Assembly (NCBI GenBank): GCA_017311185.1
Contig: JAESUZ010000126.1
Location: forward strand, 158,961-222,960
Source of the DNA: Proteles cristata cristata
Taxonomy: Eukaryota > Chordata > Mammalia > Carnivora > Hyaenidae
Direction: 5' to 3'
DNA: 64,000 bases
Shown here one piece after another: positions 1 through 10,607 of the stretch. The notes beneath the pieces were generated by a model that was given only the letters and a program-made list of their open reading frames with translations, made no database searches and was not told where the DNA came from. Position 1 is the stretch's first letter, and the number at the start of each line of letters is the position of its first letter. A program made the translations under genes and the position numbers.

Positions 1-11
1 GGAAAGGAAGA

Positions 12-231
12 GGGGCGCCTGGGTGGCTCAGTCGGTTAAGCGTCCGACTTCGGCTCAGGTCATGATCTCACGGTTCGTGGGTTCGAGCCCCATGTCGGGC
101 TCTGTGCTGACAGCTAGCTTAGAGCCTGGAGCCTGTCTTCCGATTCTGTGATTCCCTCTCTCTCTCTGACCCTCCCCTGCTCACGCTGTCTCTATCTCTC
201 TCTAAAAAATAAATAAAACATTAAAAAAAAA
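12..231 (+). mobile_element. Felid tRNA-Lys SINE (SINEC_Fc-like)
   Basis: Near-consensus copy of the carnivore tRNA-derived SINE. The head begins GGGGCGCCTGGGTGGCTCAG and contains an A-box-like TGGCTCAGTCGG and a B-box-like GGTTCGAGCCC, which are the RNA polymerase III promoter elements of the ancestral tRNA gene. It is followed by a CT-rich body and an AATAAA plus poly(A) tail. SINEs of this group encode no protein and move using LINE-1 machinery. It sits at the 5' edge of a LINE-1 3' fragment. This head type, rather than the canine one, is the main evidence that the DNA is from a feliform. Confidence 0.95.
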
Positions 232-1284
232 CAAATTGAAAAGAAATAAAACTCTCTCATCACAGGTGACATGATACTATGTATAGGAAACCCCAAAGAA
301 TTCACAAGAAAGCACCTGCAGCTGATAACCTAATTGAGGAAAGTTGCAGGGTACAAGATCAACATGCAAAATTGGTTGTGTTTCTATACACCATCTATAA
401 AGGAAAGTAAGATAGAAATCCCACTTATAATAACATCTAAAATAATAAAATACTCAGGAATAAATTTAACCAAGAAAGTGAAAGACTTCTACACTGAAAA
501 CTATAAAATATTGCTAAGAGAAATTAAGTAAGACCTAAGTCTAACTCAAAGGCATCTTGTGTTCATGGATAGAAAGACTTCATATTGTTAAGATGTCAGT
601 ACTACCCAAAGTGATCTACAGAGTCCATGTAATTTGTATCAAAATCAAACAGATTTTTTTTTGCAAAAATGGAAAGCCTATCCTCAAATTCATATAGAAT
701 GACAAAAGACCCCTCTATAGACAAAACTATTGTGAAAATGTAGAACAGAGTTGGAAAACTGTTGCTTTCTGATTTCAAAACTTAACCACAAAGCTATAGT
801 AATCAAAACAGCGTGGTACTGGCATAGGATAGACATATAAACCAATGGAATAGAAAGGAGAGTCCAGAAATGCACCCACACGTCTGTGTCCAAATGATTT
901 TTTGACAAGGGTGACAAGTCCATTCAATGAAGAAACAATTTTCTCTTCAAAAGATGGTGCTGGGACAACTGGAGTTCATATGCAAAAGAATCACAATAGA
1001 CCCCTACCTCACTCTGTATTCAGAAATTAACTCAAATGGATTAACAAACTACATATAAGAGCTGAAACTATAAAATTCATAGAAGAAAACATATGGGTAA
1101 TTCTTCATGTATTAGAATTTGGCAACGGATTTTTAGGTCATGATGCCAAAAGCACCAGCAAGAGAAGAAAAATTAGATAAACTGGACTTCATTCAAATTA
1201 AAACTTTTGTGCAAAGGAGAGTATCAAGAAAGTGAAAAGACAACCAATGGGAGAAAATATTTGCAAATCATGTATCTGATATGT

Positions 1285-1501
1285 GTTTTTTTAATGTTTT
1301 ATTTATTTCTAGGAGAGAGAGTGAGAAACAGCGTGAGCAGGGGAGGGTCAGAGAGAGAGGGAGTCACAGACTCTGAAACAGGCTCCAGGCTCTGAGCTGG
1401 CAGTCAGCACAGAGCCCGATGTGGGGCTTGAACCCACGAACTGCGAGATCATGACTTAAGTGAAAGTCGGACACTTAACTGACTAAGCCACCCAGGTGTC
1501 C
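1285..1501 (-). mobile_element. Felid SINE, minus strand (first of a tandem pair)
   Basis: The T-rich tail complement starts at about 1285 and the head complement, ending ACTGACTAAGCCACCCAGG plus a few bases, lies at about 1501. It is inserted in the LINE-1. The preceding target CTGATATGTG (1277-1286) is repeated after the second copy, so the two SINEs occupy one target site. Confidence 0.92.
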
Positions 1502-1507
1502 CTGATG

Positions 1508-1708
1508 TTTTTTTTTTTTTATGTTTATTTTTAAGAGAGAGAAAGCGTGTGAATGGGGAGGGGCATAGAGAGAGGGAGACACAGAATCCAAAGCAGGCTC
1601 TAGGCTCTGAGCTGTCAACACAGAGCCTGATGCAGGGCTTGAACCCATAAACCTTGAGAACCTGAGCCGAAGTCAGCTGCTTAATCGACTGAGCCACCCA
1701 CACGCCCC
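1508..1708 (-). mobile_element. Felid SINE, minus strand (second of a tandem pair)
   Basis: Same orientation as its neighbour and separated from it by only a short target remnant (CTGATG). It ends with a complement of the GGGGCGTGTGGGTGGCTCAG head. CTGATATGTG follows immediately at 1709, closing the target-site duplication. Confidence 0.92.
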
Positions 1709-2433
1709 CTGATATGTGTTTTTATATATAAAGAACTCTTAAAACTCAGCAACAAAAAGAGAAAAACTGGGCATAGGCCTTAAATAGACATTTCTCCAAA
1801 GAAGATATATAATATCCAATCAGTGCATGATCAAGTGTTGAACATCATTAGCCATTAGATTAATGCAAGTCAAAACCACAATGAGCCACCACTTCATACC
1901 CATTAAGAAGGCTATAATTTTTTTTTTGAAGGAAAATAACAAGTATTTGTGAGGATGTGGAGAAATTGTAGCCTTTGTACAGTGTTGGTATGAATATAAA
2001 ATGGCGCAGCTACTGTGAATAATAGTTTGACAGTTCCACAAAAGGCTAAATGTAGACTTACCTTATGATCCCGCAATTACACTCCTAGGTATGTGCCCCA
2101 AAGAATTGAAACCAGGAACACAAAAGATACTTGTATACTAATATTCATTTCAGAATTATTCCCAGTAGCCAAAAATTGGAGACAACCCAAGTGTCCATCA
2201 ACAGATGAATGGATAAACAAAATGTATATACACATAGTGGAAGATGTGATTTATGCTCCAACAGTGATTAACCTTGAAAATATTGTGTCAAGTGAAAGAA
2301 GCCAGACACCAAAGAATAAATGTTGTATAGTTTCACTTAGGCAAATTCACAGAAACAGAAAGTAGATTAGAGGCTAAAGAGGGGATGGGTAAGAGGATAA
2401 TGGGGAATTATTGCTTAAGAGTCACAGAGTTTC

Positions 2434-2650
2434 GGGGCATCTGGGTGGCTCGGTCAGCAAAGCGTCCAACTTTGGCTCAGGTCATGATCTCACAGTTCCT
2501 GAGTTCAATCCCCACGTTGCGCTCTGTGCTGACAGCTCAGAGCCTGGAGCCTGCTTCGGATTCTGTGTCTCCCTCTCTGCCCCTCCCCCATTTGCACTCT
2601 GTCTCTGTCTCTGTCTCTCTCTCTCAAGAATAAATAAACATTATAAAAGG
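2434..2650 (+). mobile_element. Felid SINE in LINE-1 3' UTR
   Basis: Head GGGGCATCTGGGTGGCTCGG, CT-rich body and AATAAATAAACATT tail. A short duplication AGAGTTTC flanks both sides (about 2426 and 2656), consistent with LINE-1-type target-primed insertion into the 3' UTR of the surrounding LINE-1. Confidence 0.92.
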
Positions 2651-2805
2651 CGTTAGAGAGTTTCTGCTTGTGGTGATGAAAATTTTTTTGAAAGGGATAG
2701 TGGTGGGAGCACAATAAATGTAATTAAGGCCCTGAATTATACCCTTAAAAATGGTTAACATGGCAAGTTTTTACATTCTGTGTATTTTACCACAATAAGA
2801 GATAT

Positions 2806-3230
2806 GAAGAGAGAAAACCTTTGCTAATTAAAAATAAAGTTCAAAAGTGCATATATTATTTAAAATGAAATGACAGTGTTTTCAAATAATCTTTTTTCTC
2901 TAAAAGAAGAAATAAAGCTAACCACAAAGGAATTTTTCTAAGAATAGAAAATTTCTCATAAAAAAGAGACTTTCATATCTCTTATTTAGAATGACTTTAC
3001 TTCAGATAGAAGAAATACTACTGACACTTTAGTCGACTCATATTCTATTTAGAAATTTTTCTTTTGTTGGAACCTTTCTGAGATGACTAATGCTAAATAT
3101 TGAGGTAATATTTTTTCTTAATCATGGTAATCTTTATCAAACACCTAGAGATCCAGTCTAATTACTCTGGCCCATCACCACGGCCTGTTTGTTTGGTCTT
3201 AACAATCAGAACAGCAGATAAAGTCCCTGC
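2806..3230. other. AT-rich unique sequence, nothing recognised
   Basis: AT-rich stretch without recognisable repeat, exon or RNA gene. Only stop-rich short frames are present. Confidence 0.5.
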
Positions 3231-3234
3231 CGAC

Positions 3235-3740
3235 AAATGTTCAGAGACCATGACATAGCTTACTTCTCTGTTCAGGATATCACGAGGCCATAATCAAGGT
3301 GTTGGTTGGACTATATTTCTTTCTGGAGGTCAGCGCCTCTTCTAAACTCATGTGATTGTTGGCAGAATTCACTTGTTTGTGGCTGTAGGATTGAAGTCCC
3401 CATTTTCTTGCTGGCTGTCATCTGGGGGCCATTCTCAGATTCTAGAGACTTCCCAAAGTCCCTTGCCACATAGCCCCCTCCAAGTCTTCTCACATGGCCA
3501 CCTGTTTTTTCCAGGCCAGCAGATGAATCTCTCTCTTTTAATGCTTTCACTTGATTTAGTCAGGCCCACCCGGATTAATCTCTTTTGATTACTTAAAATC
3601 AGCTAATCCTAAAATCTTTTTAAACTTTGCCATCTTCTCTTGGCTGGAAGGACATTACAGATTTGACTCACATTTTAAGGGAAGGAATTATACCAGGTGG
3701 AACTGATTGGCTGTCACCCTGGCATCTGTCCACCACAATG
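3235..3740 (-). mobile_element. LTR-like remnant (MaLR/MLT1-type), minus strand
   Basis: Diverged sequence with the order expected for a reverse-oriented MLT1-type solitary LTR: an ATAATCAAGGTGTTGG block, a TTTCTTTCTGGAGG block, then a CAGGCCCACCCGGATTAATC block. MaLR LTRs are non-coding relics of ancient ERVL-related retrotransposons. Boundaries and subfamily are uncertain. Confidence 0.5.
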
Positions 3741-3884
3741 GAGTTCTCACGCAGCATGGGTAACAAATGGGGAGAAGAAGGATTATTCTTACAACGAAAA
3801 ATCAATGTAGCTAAGTCAAAGTTTGGTTGAAGAAATGGGCTAATGGTACTTTTGTGTTTCCCAGCTTCCCTGTGGCATGTGTTT

Positions 3885-4410
3885 GCATTCGTCAGTCTTC
3901 TCCAGAGAAACCAACAATATGATTTATTTGTTAATTATAAGGAATTAGTTCACACAGTGATGGAAGCTGGCAAGTCCCAGGATCCACAGAATGAGTCAGG
4001 GAGCTGGACACCCAGAAGAACTAATGGATTCGTTTCGATCTGTGTCTTAAGGCCCGAGAACCAGCAAAACTGGTGGTGTAGCACTAGTTCGCAGGCCAGC
4101 AGACTTGAGACTGAGGAAGAGCCCACCGTCCAGTTTGAGTTTAGAGGCAGGAATGAAGCTTATGATTCACTTCAAAGGCCATCAGGCAGAAGGAGTCCCC
4201 CGTTCCTATGGGAAGGTCAGCCTTTTGAGTCTATTCAGTCCATCAACGGATTGGGTGAGGCCCACCCACACTAAGCAGAGCAATCTGCTTTACTCGTGCT
4301 ACCCATTCAAATGTTTGTCTCATTTCAAAAACATTATTACAGAAATAACTCACAATAGTGTCTGACCAAATATCTGGGCACCCTGTGGCCCAATCATGTT
4401 GATACATAAA
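3885..4410 (+). mobile_element. Ancient LTR-like interspersed repeat, copy A
   Basis: Contains the chain CTTCTCCAGAGAAACCAACA, TATAAGGAATTAGTTCACAC, GGAAGCTGGCAAGTCCCA, GGATTGGGTGAGGCCCACCC and CAAATATCTGGGCACCCTGT. The same chain recurs, differently decayed, at 48,655-49,232. The family is a common mammal-wide TG...CA repeat, but I cannot name the subfamily with certainty. The 143-codon frame running 3843-4274 lies inside it and is a chance frame. Confidence 0.65.
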
Positions 4411-5796
4411 TGAACCATAATAGTATTCTACAGTGATTGCATGCCTTTTTCTCTGACAAGTGGGACTAATCCAATTATCATGGCAGTAGGACTCATTCAG
4501 TTACATAGTTTCCCAGGAACCTGAGTTGAGGCTGAGGGGCTTTCCTCAGACTGTTCCCAACAGCCATTGCTGGAGCACATTACACATCTGGTTACAGTAT
4601 TTTTCATCTGTGTGTCTCCAGGGAGCTTTTGGGAGAAGAGAAACAAGTGGCACTTGCTCCGGGGCAAAGAGGCCAAGATGAAGCCAGGAACGTAGGCAGG
4701 AGGCCTTCCTTCCCTGGGGATCCCTAGCCAAGCGTGCCTCAACTTGCTTTTGCCACTTTGTCCATTGACTGTAACCACCCTAAATATGGATATCAAAAAG
4801 AAAACCATGTTCCCTTTTTGCCCACCAGAAACTGGTTAGGGACTCCCAAATGGCCCTACAGAACAGAGGAAAGTATAAGTAAATACCCTACTGGAAAATG
4901 CTGGCAATCCAAAGTACCGTGTGGGTCAGCCCATTGTCATTCCCACTTCCTAAATCTGAGCGTGACTCATCCTGCCCTCAGCCCAAACATTGTCCAGGTT
5001 TCCATGGCTTGACCTAAGGATCTCCTTGCCAACTAGTGGCTGACTCAAGGGTGATGTCTCAAAGCCTCTGAGAATATCTCACATGCATTAAGGTCATCTT
5101 TGCAAGTTGTCAGTTAAACAAATGTTACACAAAGACCTTGGGAGACAAGAGAGGAAAGAACTGCGCTGTGTGCAGTTGCTGGTCGTGAGTCTTCCACATT
5201 TCATAGGAACTCTAAAGGTACCTCATTCAGTAATTAAATGCCTAATTGGGAGAGCTTTTATGTGGAACATTTTGCCCTGGTTTTGTTGTATCCAATCTTG
5301 AACTCCACTTAACTCTACATTAAGGGGAAAGCAGAGGGCCACCATTATGAGAAATGTTTCCACTCCCCCCAGCTGACATTTTTCAATCTTGTGAAGATTG
5401 GCATGTTCAAATTTTTGGTGGTACCGATAGGCACTTCTCAAGTGACTACAGTTCTAGGTATGAGCCTAATTAATGCAAATATTAGAGGCATGTCAGATGG
5501 GATTAAGTGGCAGAGGCTATCAGAAAAGAAAGGGAAGTCAGATTTGGGAAGCTTGGCCTGCCTCCTAGTGTGGGCAGTTGGCTCCAGTGCAGTCCAAGAG
5601 GAATGAAGTCACCATTGTATTTCCCTCTTGCATTAATGTTCCTGTCCCCACGTATGACCAACAGTATCCCTCCCCATCCCTTTCTTGCTGCTTCGAAATG
5701 GGACTTTCAACTGAGGTTCCTATGGGAATATGAGAACATCATCTATAGCTAGTGATTTCTGTGGTGGCATCAGGCTTTTACTTTTTGCACCTTTCT
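4411..5796. other. Mostly unique non-coding sequence
   Basis: No repeat family or exon recognised with confidence. Frames of up to 103 codons occur on both strands with no conserved motif and are treated as chance. Confidence 0.45.
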
Positions 5797-5993
5797 CTTT
5801 TTTAAGTTTATTTATTTATTTTGAGTGAAAGAGAGCACGAGTGGGAGAGAGGCAGAAAGAGAGGGAGAGAGAATCCCAAGCAGGCTCCATGCGTCAGTGC
5901 AGACCCCGATGCGGGGCTCAATCTCAAGAACCGTAAGAACTTGAGCCTAAATCAAGAGTCAAGCACTTAACCGACTGAGCTACCGAGATGCTC
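5797..5993 (-). mobile_element. Felid SINE, minus strand, diverged
   Basis: Starts TTTTTTAAGTTTATTTATTT, has the GA-rich complement of the body, and ends with a degenerate head complement AACCGACTGAGCTACCGAGA. It directly abuts a LINE-1 3' end. Confidence 0.88.
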
Positions 5994-6004
5994 TTTTCAA
6001 TCTT

Positions 6005-6306
6005 TTTCATAGGTATTCTTTTTTATTGAAATATAGTTGACACACAATGTTAGATTGGTTTTAGGTGTACAACGTAGTGATTCAACAAGTCTCTATGTTA
6101 TGCTGTGCTCACCTCGAGTGTATCTCCCCATACGATGCTATTATAGTACCATTGGCCACATTCCCCATGCTGTACCTTTCATCCCTGTGACTTATTCATT
6201 CTGTAACTGGAAGCCTGCACCTCCCATCCCCCTTCACTCATTTTGTGCATCCCCTCACCATCATCAGTCTCTTCTCTGTATTTATGGGTCTGTTAGCGGA
6301 AGGTTT
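6005..6306 (-). mobile_element. LINE-1 3' end, minus strand, old
   Basis: Reverse complement of an old LINE-1 3' UTR: TTTATTGAAATATAGTTGAC at the poly(A) side, then TAGGTGTACAACGTAGTGAT and CCCCATGCTGTACCTTTCAT. It is related to, but clearly more diverged than, the copy at 7,859-8,400. Confidence 0.8.
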
Positions 6307-7539
6307 TTAAATTAACACGGCAGCCAACTCCTTTTATCTGTGGAGGAGCAAGTCACAGTTCGTGTCTCCCTTCCTTTCTGACCCTTCTTTTCCTCATTCC
6401 TCCCTCCCGGTTTTTCTGGCCTCGGGGTACAAGTCGCCTGGTACTAATCCAGGCCATGAAAAACAGTGGTAACCATCGTGAGCCAGATTGGCCAACAGAG
6501 GCTTTAGGACTTGCCCAATACTCTAGAAGCCACGATTGTGACAATTCACAAGTATTGATGGCATTTTGTGGGGTGGGGAGGGAGAATACTCTTTCTCCCA
6601 ATGTCCAAGTTATGAACAAATTAACCAACAAGTCAAAAGAGAAAGGCGTATGAACAACAAAATATCACCTCTGTTCTAAATAAGGCTAACACTGAGGGGG
6701 TGAGGTTTTTATCTCTGAAGAGGGGGACATTCTAATGGTGAGCCCCATAATTAGATGTATCTGCTCAGCCACACACGGCTCTGGATCATAGCAGACTCCC
6801 ATCTTACTCTTCAATCCTTCACCTGACATGGACCTCCATCTGCAAAACTTAAGGCATAGAGGAGCAGAGCAGAACACATGCTTTCTGTAATGAGCTGGTT
6901 CCCAGGGAGAGAGGAAAAAGAAAAGAGCTGGGATAGGGCTGTTAGTTTGTCTTTTAAAAATTCCCCAGACCCCATCCAGAAAGCAGTGAGTGATGGGACA
7001 GAGAGAAGCCATCAGTGTTATGCTGGTGAGCTTTATATTGAAGCAAACATCAAGGAGAAGGCAGAACCTCCTACCCCGACCCTGAACTGAAGCAGTGAAA
7101 AGACCTTAGATATCATCTGGCCCATTCCATTTGAGGAAATCTGGGCTCCCACAGACGGTGTGGCTTTGATAGCAAGGGGAGGTTCCTAGGCTGGGCCAGG
7201 AGTCCAGGCCCCTGGGTTCCACGGTTGTTTTCTCACCATTCACTTCCTCCAATAGCACTTGAAGTGTTAGATTTAGTTGGTGGAATTGTTGACAAACTGA
7301 AAGAAGGAAAATAGGTTTATAGAAGAGAAACAGGAATGGTGTAAAGGGTCAAGGGAATTGATTTCTCAAGAATGTTGTTTTTGCAAATTGCCCATCACCA
7401 TCTCCATCCCTGCCATTAATACTCTCCTGCAATGTTAATGTTTGCTGGGTACCTACTTGATCATATTCTATATAGAGGTACTTAGTCCAGGGAGATACTG
7501 CAGGGGAGAGGTAACGGTGAGGTGATATCTCTCCAATAT
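6307..7539. other. Mostly unique non-coding sequence
   Basis: No convincing exon. A short block near 7,100-7,150 (ACCTTAGATATCATCTGGCC) resembles a fragment of an ancient mammalian SINE but is too short to classify. Confidence 0.45.
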
Positions 7540-7714
7540 GGTACAGCATGGGGAATATAGTCAATAATATTCTAATAACATTGTATGGTGACAAAGGGTG
7601 AGTGCACTGTTCACAGTGAACATGACACTTATCGCAGAATTATTGAATCCCTTCGCTGTACACCCGAAACCAATATAACATGATATGTCAACTATACTTC
7701 AGTTAAGAAAAAAA
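7540..7714 (+). repeat. Left arm of perfect inverted repeat (LINE-1 3' end)
   Basis: Exact reverse complement of 7861-8035 over 175 bp by direct base-by-base comparison. The sequence is a LINE-1 3' UTR ending in poly(A) at 7708-7714, in sense orientation. Upstream of 7540 LINE-1 similarity stops abruptly, while the right arm continues as LINE-1. Three CpG sites survive unmutated in both arms. Confidence 0.95.
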
Positions 7715-7860
7715 TTCTCCTTAAAAAGGAGAATTAGCTAATCTACAGTGAATATTTTCCTTCTGGGAACTGTATAGACCACGGAATTACCATCAAAAGG
7801 TATCTATATGAAATTGTGTTGTTAGAGGTTGCATATTGTTAGATAGAACTTATTTTACTT
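7715..7860. other. Spacer of the inverted repeat
   Basis: A 146-bp AT-rich spacer between two tail-to-tail LINE-1 ends. A 7-bp palindromic stem (ATTCTCC at 7714-7720 pairs with GGAGAAT at 7728-7734) lies at its left edge. Confidence 0.8.
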
Positions 7861-8400
7861 TTTTTTTCTTAACTGAAGTATAGTTGACATATCATGTTAT
7901 ATTGGTTTCGGGTGTACAGCGAAGGGATTCAATAATTCTGCGATAAGTGTCATGTTCACTGTGAACAGTGCACTCACCCTTTGTCACCATACAATGTTAT
8001 TAGAATATTATTGACTATATTCCCCATGCTGTACCTTTCATCTCCTTGACTTATTTTATAACTAGAAGTTTGTACCACTTAATCCCCTTCACCTATTTTG
8101 CCCATCTCCCCCCCCCCCCAACCCAGCCACCTCTCTTCTGGCAATGACTGGTCTGTTTTCTGTATTTAAGCATCTGCTTTTTGTTTGTTTGTTCGTTTTG
8201 TTTTTTAGTTTCCACCCATAAGCGAAATCATATGATATTTGTCCTTCTCTGACTTCGCTTTGCATTATACCCTCTAGATCCATCCATGTTGTTGCAAATT
8301 GCAAGATCTCATTCTATTTTATGGTTGTGTAATATTCCATTACATGTATATAGCTACACAGACACACCACTTCTTTATCCGTTCTAGATAGAACCTCTGT
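7859..8400 (-). mobile_element. LINE-1 3' end, minus strand, containing right arm of inverted repeat
   Basis: Poly(T) then AACTGAAGTATAGTTGACAT, a GGTTTCGGGTGTACAGCG block, a C-run of 12 near 8,108, and an ORF2/3' UTR junction region up to about 8,400. Positions 7861-8035 form the right arm of the perfect inverted repeat. This is an L1M-type 3' end, decayed and non-coding. Confidence 0.85.
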
Positions 8401-8544
8401 TCATAAGAGTCTATGTTTCTAGAATATGTACCCAGAATCCTTTCCACTTACAGCACTAAGTACTTACTGTCATCTCTTGCCTGCATTACAGCAGTAATCT
8501 CCCAACAGTCTCTCTGCTTCTTCTCCCCTGAAATCTGTTCTGTA

Positions 8545-8915
8545 CAGGGCAGCAAGAGGGAGCTTTTGAACACCTAAGCCAGATCACATCACTCTTCTGC
8601 CTGAAATCACGCCATGGCTCCCGGCCACTCAGAATGAAAGCCAGAGTCATTACCGTGGCCTATATGAGCAGCCTTCCTGTTTCTTTTCTCCCCTCACCTC
8701 CTGTCACTCACCCCCTCGCTCTCTCAATCCCAGCCACACTGGCCTCCTTCATTTTCTACAAAAGCACGAACTCCTACTCCTACCTCAGGATCCTTGCATT
8801 CTTGATCCCTCTACTGGGAACACTCTTCTCCTAGATCTCTCCATGACTCAATGCCTCTGCACTTGATTCAGGCCTCTGTTCCAACATCACCTCCTCAGTG
8901 AGGCTGTCTGTATTA
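8545..8915 (+). mobile_element. LINE-2 (L2) 3' fragment
   Basis: Matches the L2 3' region in order: AGATCACATCACTCTTCTGC, GAATGAAAGCCAGAGTC, CCAGCCACACTGGCCTCCTT, ACACTCTTCTCCTAGAT, TCCAACATCACCTCCTCAGT. L2 is an ancient inactive mammalian LINE. The open frame 8634-8834 is residual ORF2. Confidence 0.85.
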
Positions 8916-9120
8916 TTTAGATTAGACTAGGTTATGCTACAGTGACAGCTGACATGGCAGATGCTTAACTTGTAAAAGATTCTTTTTCATGTATACGAGT
9001 CTAGCAGCAGTTCGGAATAGCTCTCTTCCCATGAGTGATTCAGAGGTCCTTGGACAACTCATCTTACCGATTTGTTTACTGTTTGCCCTTCATCCTAGAT
9101 GTGTAAACTCCTTGAGGCCA
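8916..9120 (-). mobile_element. Possible MaLR LTR fragment
   Basis: The block GATTAGACTAGGTTATGCTA followed by a TAACTTGTAAAAGATTC block weakly resembles reverse-oriented MLT1-like LTR starts. Short and diverged. Confidence 0.3.
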
Positions 9121-9135
9121 AGGGTTTTTGTCTAC

Positions 9136-9316
9136 ATTTTTTAATGTTTATTTTTATTTTGAGGGGAGAGGGGCAGACAGTGAGGAAAGAGAATCTTAAG
9201 CAGGCTCCACGCCCAGCACAGAACCCAACACAGGGCTTGACCTCACAATCGTGAGATCATGATCTGAGCCAAAGTCAAGAGTCGGACGCTTCACCGTCTG
9301 AACCACTCAGGCCTCC
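9136..9316 (-). mobile_element. Felid SINE, minus strand
   Basis: TTTTTTAATGTTTATTTTTA start, GAGGGGCAGACAGTGAGG body, and a degenerate head complement around 9290-9316. Flanking TACATTTTT (left) and TGCATTTTT (right) probably represent the decayed target duplication. Confidence 0.88.
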
Positions 9317-9603
9317 TGCATTTTTCCATCTGCTGTACACTGTATGCATTGACTAGTGAGTGCCTGGCATAGAGTAGGTTCCCATTAAGTATTTGTTGAA
9401 AGAATATTGAAAGTTAATATTATGGAGGGAATGAAAAATAAAAAGGCCAAAGGAAGCATCTTTGTGCATATGTTTTCTTCTCAGGCTGGGGATGGAGATA
9501 CATCCATTCCACACGTAGGATTTGATTGTTTTTATTAAAATAACTGTAGAAGGCTTATGAGCTGTAAACCCGAGTTAGGTTTTCAGCATTAAACTTTGGA
9601 TAT

Positions 9604-10147
9604 TGTATTCGTTTTCTGTTTCTGCCATGACAAATTGTCACAGACTTAGCAGCTTAAGCAATGTAAGGTTTTCATCTTGCAGTGCTGTACGTAGGTCAGA
9701 AGTCAGACACACCTCTCACTGGGCCCAAACTAAGGTCTTGACATTGACAAGAAGTCAGTTCCTGGTAACATGGAGCTCCCCGTTTTCTTACTGGCTGGCA
9801 AGTGAGGGCTGTTCCCAGCGTCTCCAGACACATGTATTCCTTAGCTCATGGCCTCCTTCCTCAGTATGAGAAGCCAGCAGTAGTAGGTTGGGTCCTCTCA
9901 TACTTTTAATCTGTCTTGCGTCTTTTTCTTTTTCATTTCTGTCACCCATTCTCCTGCCTCCCTCTTTTGATTTTAAGAGCTCATATGATTCCACTGGAAC
10001 CACCTGGATAATCTAGGCTAATCTCCTCCCTCCGAAGGTCAACTGATTAGCAGCCTTAATTACATCTACTGACTCAAGGTAACATGGACACAGATCCCAG
10101 GGATTAGGATGTGCTCATCTCTGAGGGGCCAGTATTCCAGCTACCAC
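9604..10147 (-). mobile_element. MLT1-type MaLR solitary LTR, minus strand
   Basis: Full-length-looking LTR in reverse orientation. It begins TGTATTCGTTTTCTGTTTCT with CAAATTGTCACAGACTTAGC, then AAGTCAGACACACCTCTCAC, GGATAATCTAGGCTAATCTC and TTAGGATGTGCTCATCTCTG, and ends CAGCTACCAC. The order and spacing match the MLT1 complement. No internal retroviral genes are present. Confidence 0.75.
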
Positions 10148-10169
10148 GGTTATACAAATGTTTATCAGG

Positions 10170-10375
10170 GATGGCACTGTGGGTAAGAGGATAGACTGTA
10201 GAGGCATGAGATTGAGTCCCACTCTGCATCTTGATAGCCGGGTTATTCTCAACAGGTTCCTTAATGTCCTGACACTGAGTTTCCTCTGTGCTGAGTGGGG
10301 ACACTTGGCTCATGGGATTGTTGTGGATATTAGAAATGATATGTGAAAGTGCATAGCACACACAGGGCACCCTAT
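10170..10375 (-). mobile_element. MIR, minus strand
   Basis: Reads as a MIR complement: GAGATTGAGTCCCACTCTGC, then a decayed GTTTCCTCTGT block, GGGATTGTTGTGGATATTAG, GTGCATAGCACACACAGGG. MIR is an ancient tRNA-derived SINE. Confidence 0.65.
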
Positions 10376-10396
10376 TTTACTCGTTTTAAAAGTATA

Positions 10397-10607
10397 GGGG
10401 TGCCTGGGTGGCTCAGGCAGTTAAGCGTCCGACTCTTGGTTTCGGCTTAGGTCACGATCTCATAGTTTGTAAGTTCTAGCCCCTCCATGGGGCTCCATAC
10501 TGACAGCATGGAGTCTGCTTGGGATTCTCTGTCTCCCTCTCTCTCTGCCCCTCGCCCATTCATGCTGTGTCTGTCTCTCTCAAAATAAATAAATAAACTT
10601 AAAAATA
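10397..10607 (+). mobile_element. Felid SINE
   Basis: GGGGTGCCTGGGTGGCTCAG head and AAATAAATAAATAAAC tail. It is flanked by TTAAAAGTAT (left) and TTAAAAATAT (right), a decayed target duplication. It carries the longer CGACTCTTGGTTTCGGC head variant. Confidence 0.92.

Larger units (their letters stand above)
233..2805 (+). mobile_element. LINE-1 3' portion (ORF2 C-terminal half and 3' UTR), interrupted by three SINEs
   Basis: Decayed LINE-1 in sense orientation. The frame at 334-531 translates to the reverse-transcriptase/C-terminal ORF2 stretch with the typical [11 protein letters not shown] and [13 protein letters not shown] blocks. Further ORF2 similarity continues to about 2,240, where the PKCPSTDEWINK block near the C terminus is readable. 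The 3' UTR ends at the typical ATTTTACCACAATAA near 2,803. ORF2 encodes the endonuclease and reverse transcriptase that mobilise LINE-1 and SINEs, but frameshifts, stops and insertions at 1285-1708 and 2434-2648 make this copy dead. It looks like an older L1MA/L1MB-age element rather than a young felid one. Confidence 0.9.

Noticed and set aside
12..100. Functional tRNA gene from the A-box/B-box-like sequence
   Set aside because: The tRNA-like part is the SINE head: no proper cloverleaf, and fused to a CT-rich body and poly(A) tail. The same head recurs some 27 more times.
3843..4274. 143-codon + strand frame as a gene
   Set aside because: It lies within an interspersed repeat that recurs at 48.7 kb in decayed form without this frame.
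9604..10147. A complete endogenous retrovirus
   Set aside because: Only a solitary MaLR-type LTR is present. No gag, pol or env reading frames and no second LTR at a proviral distance.
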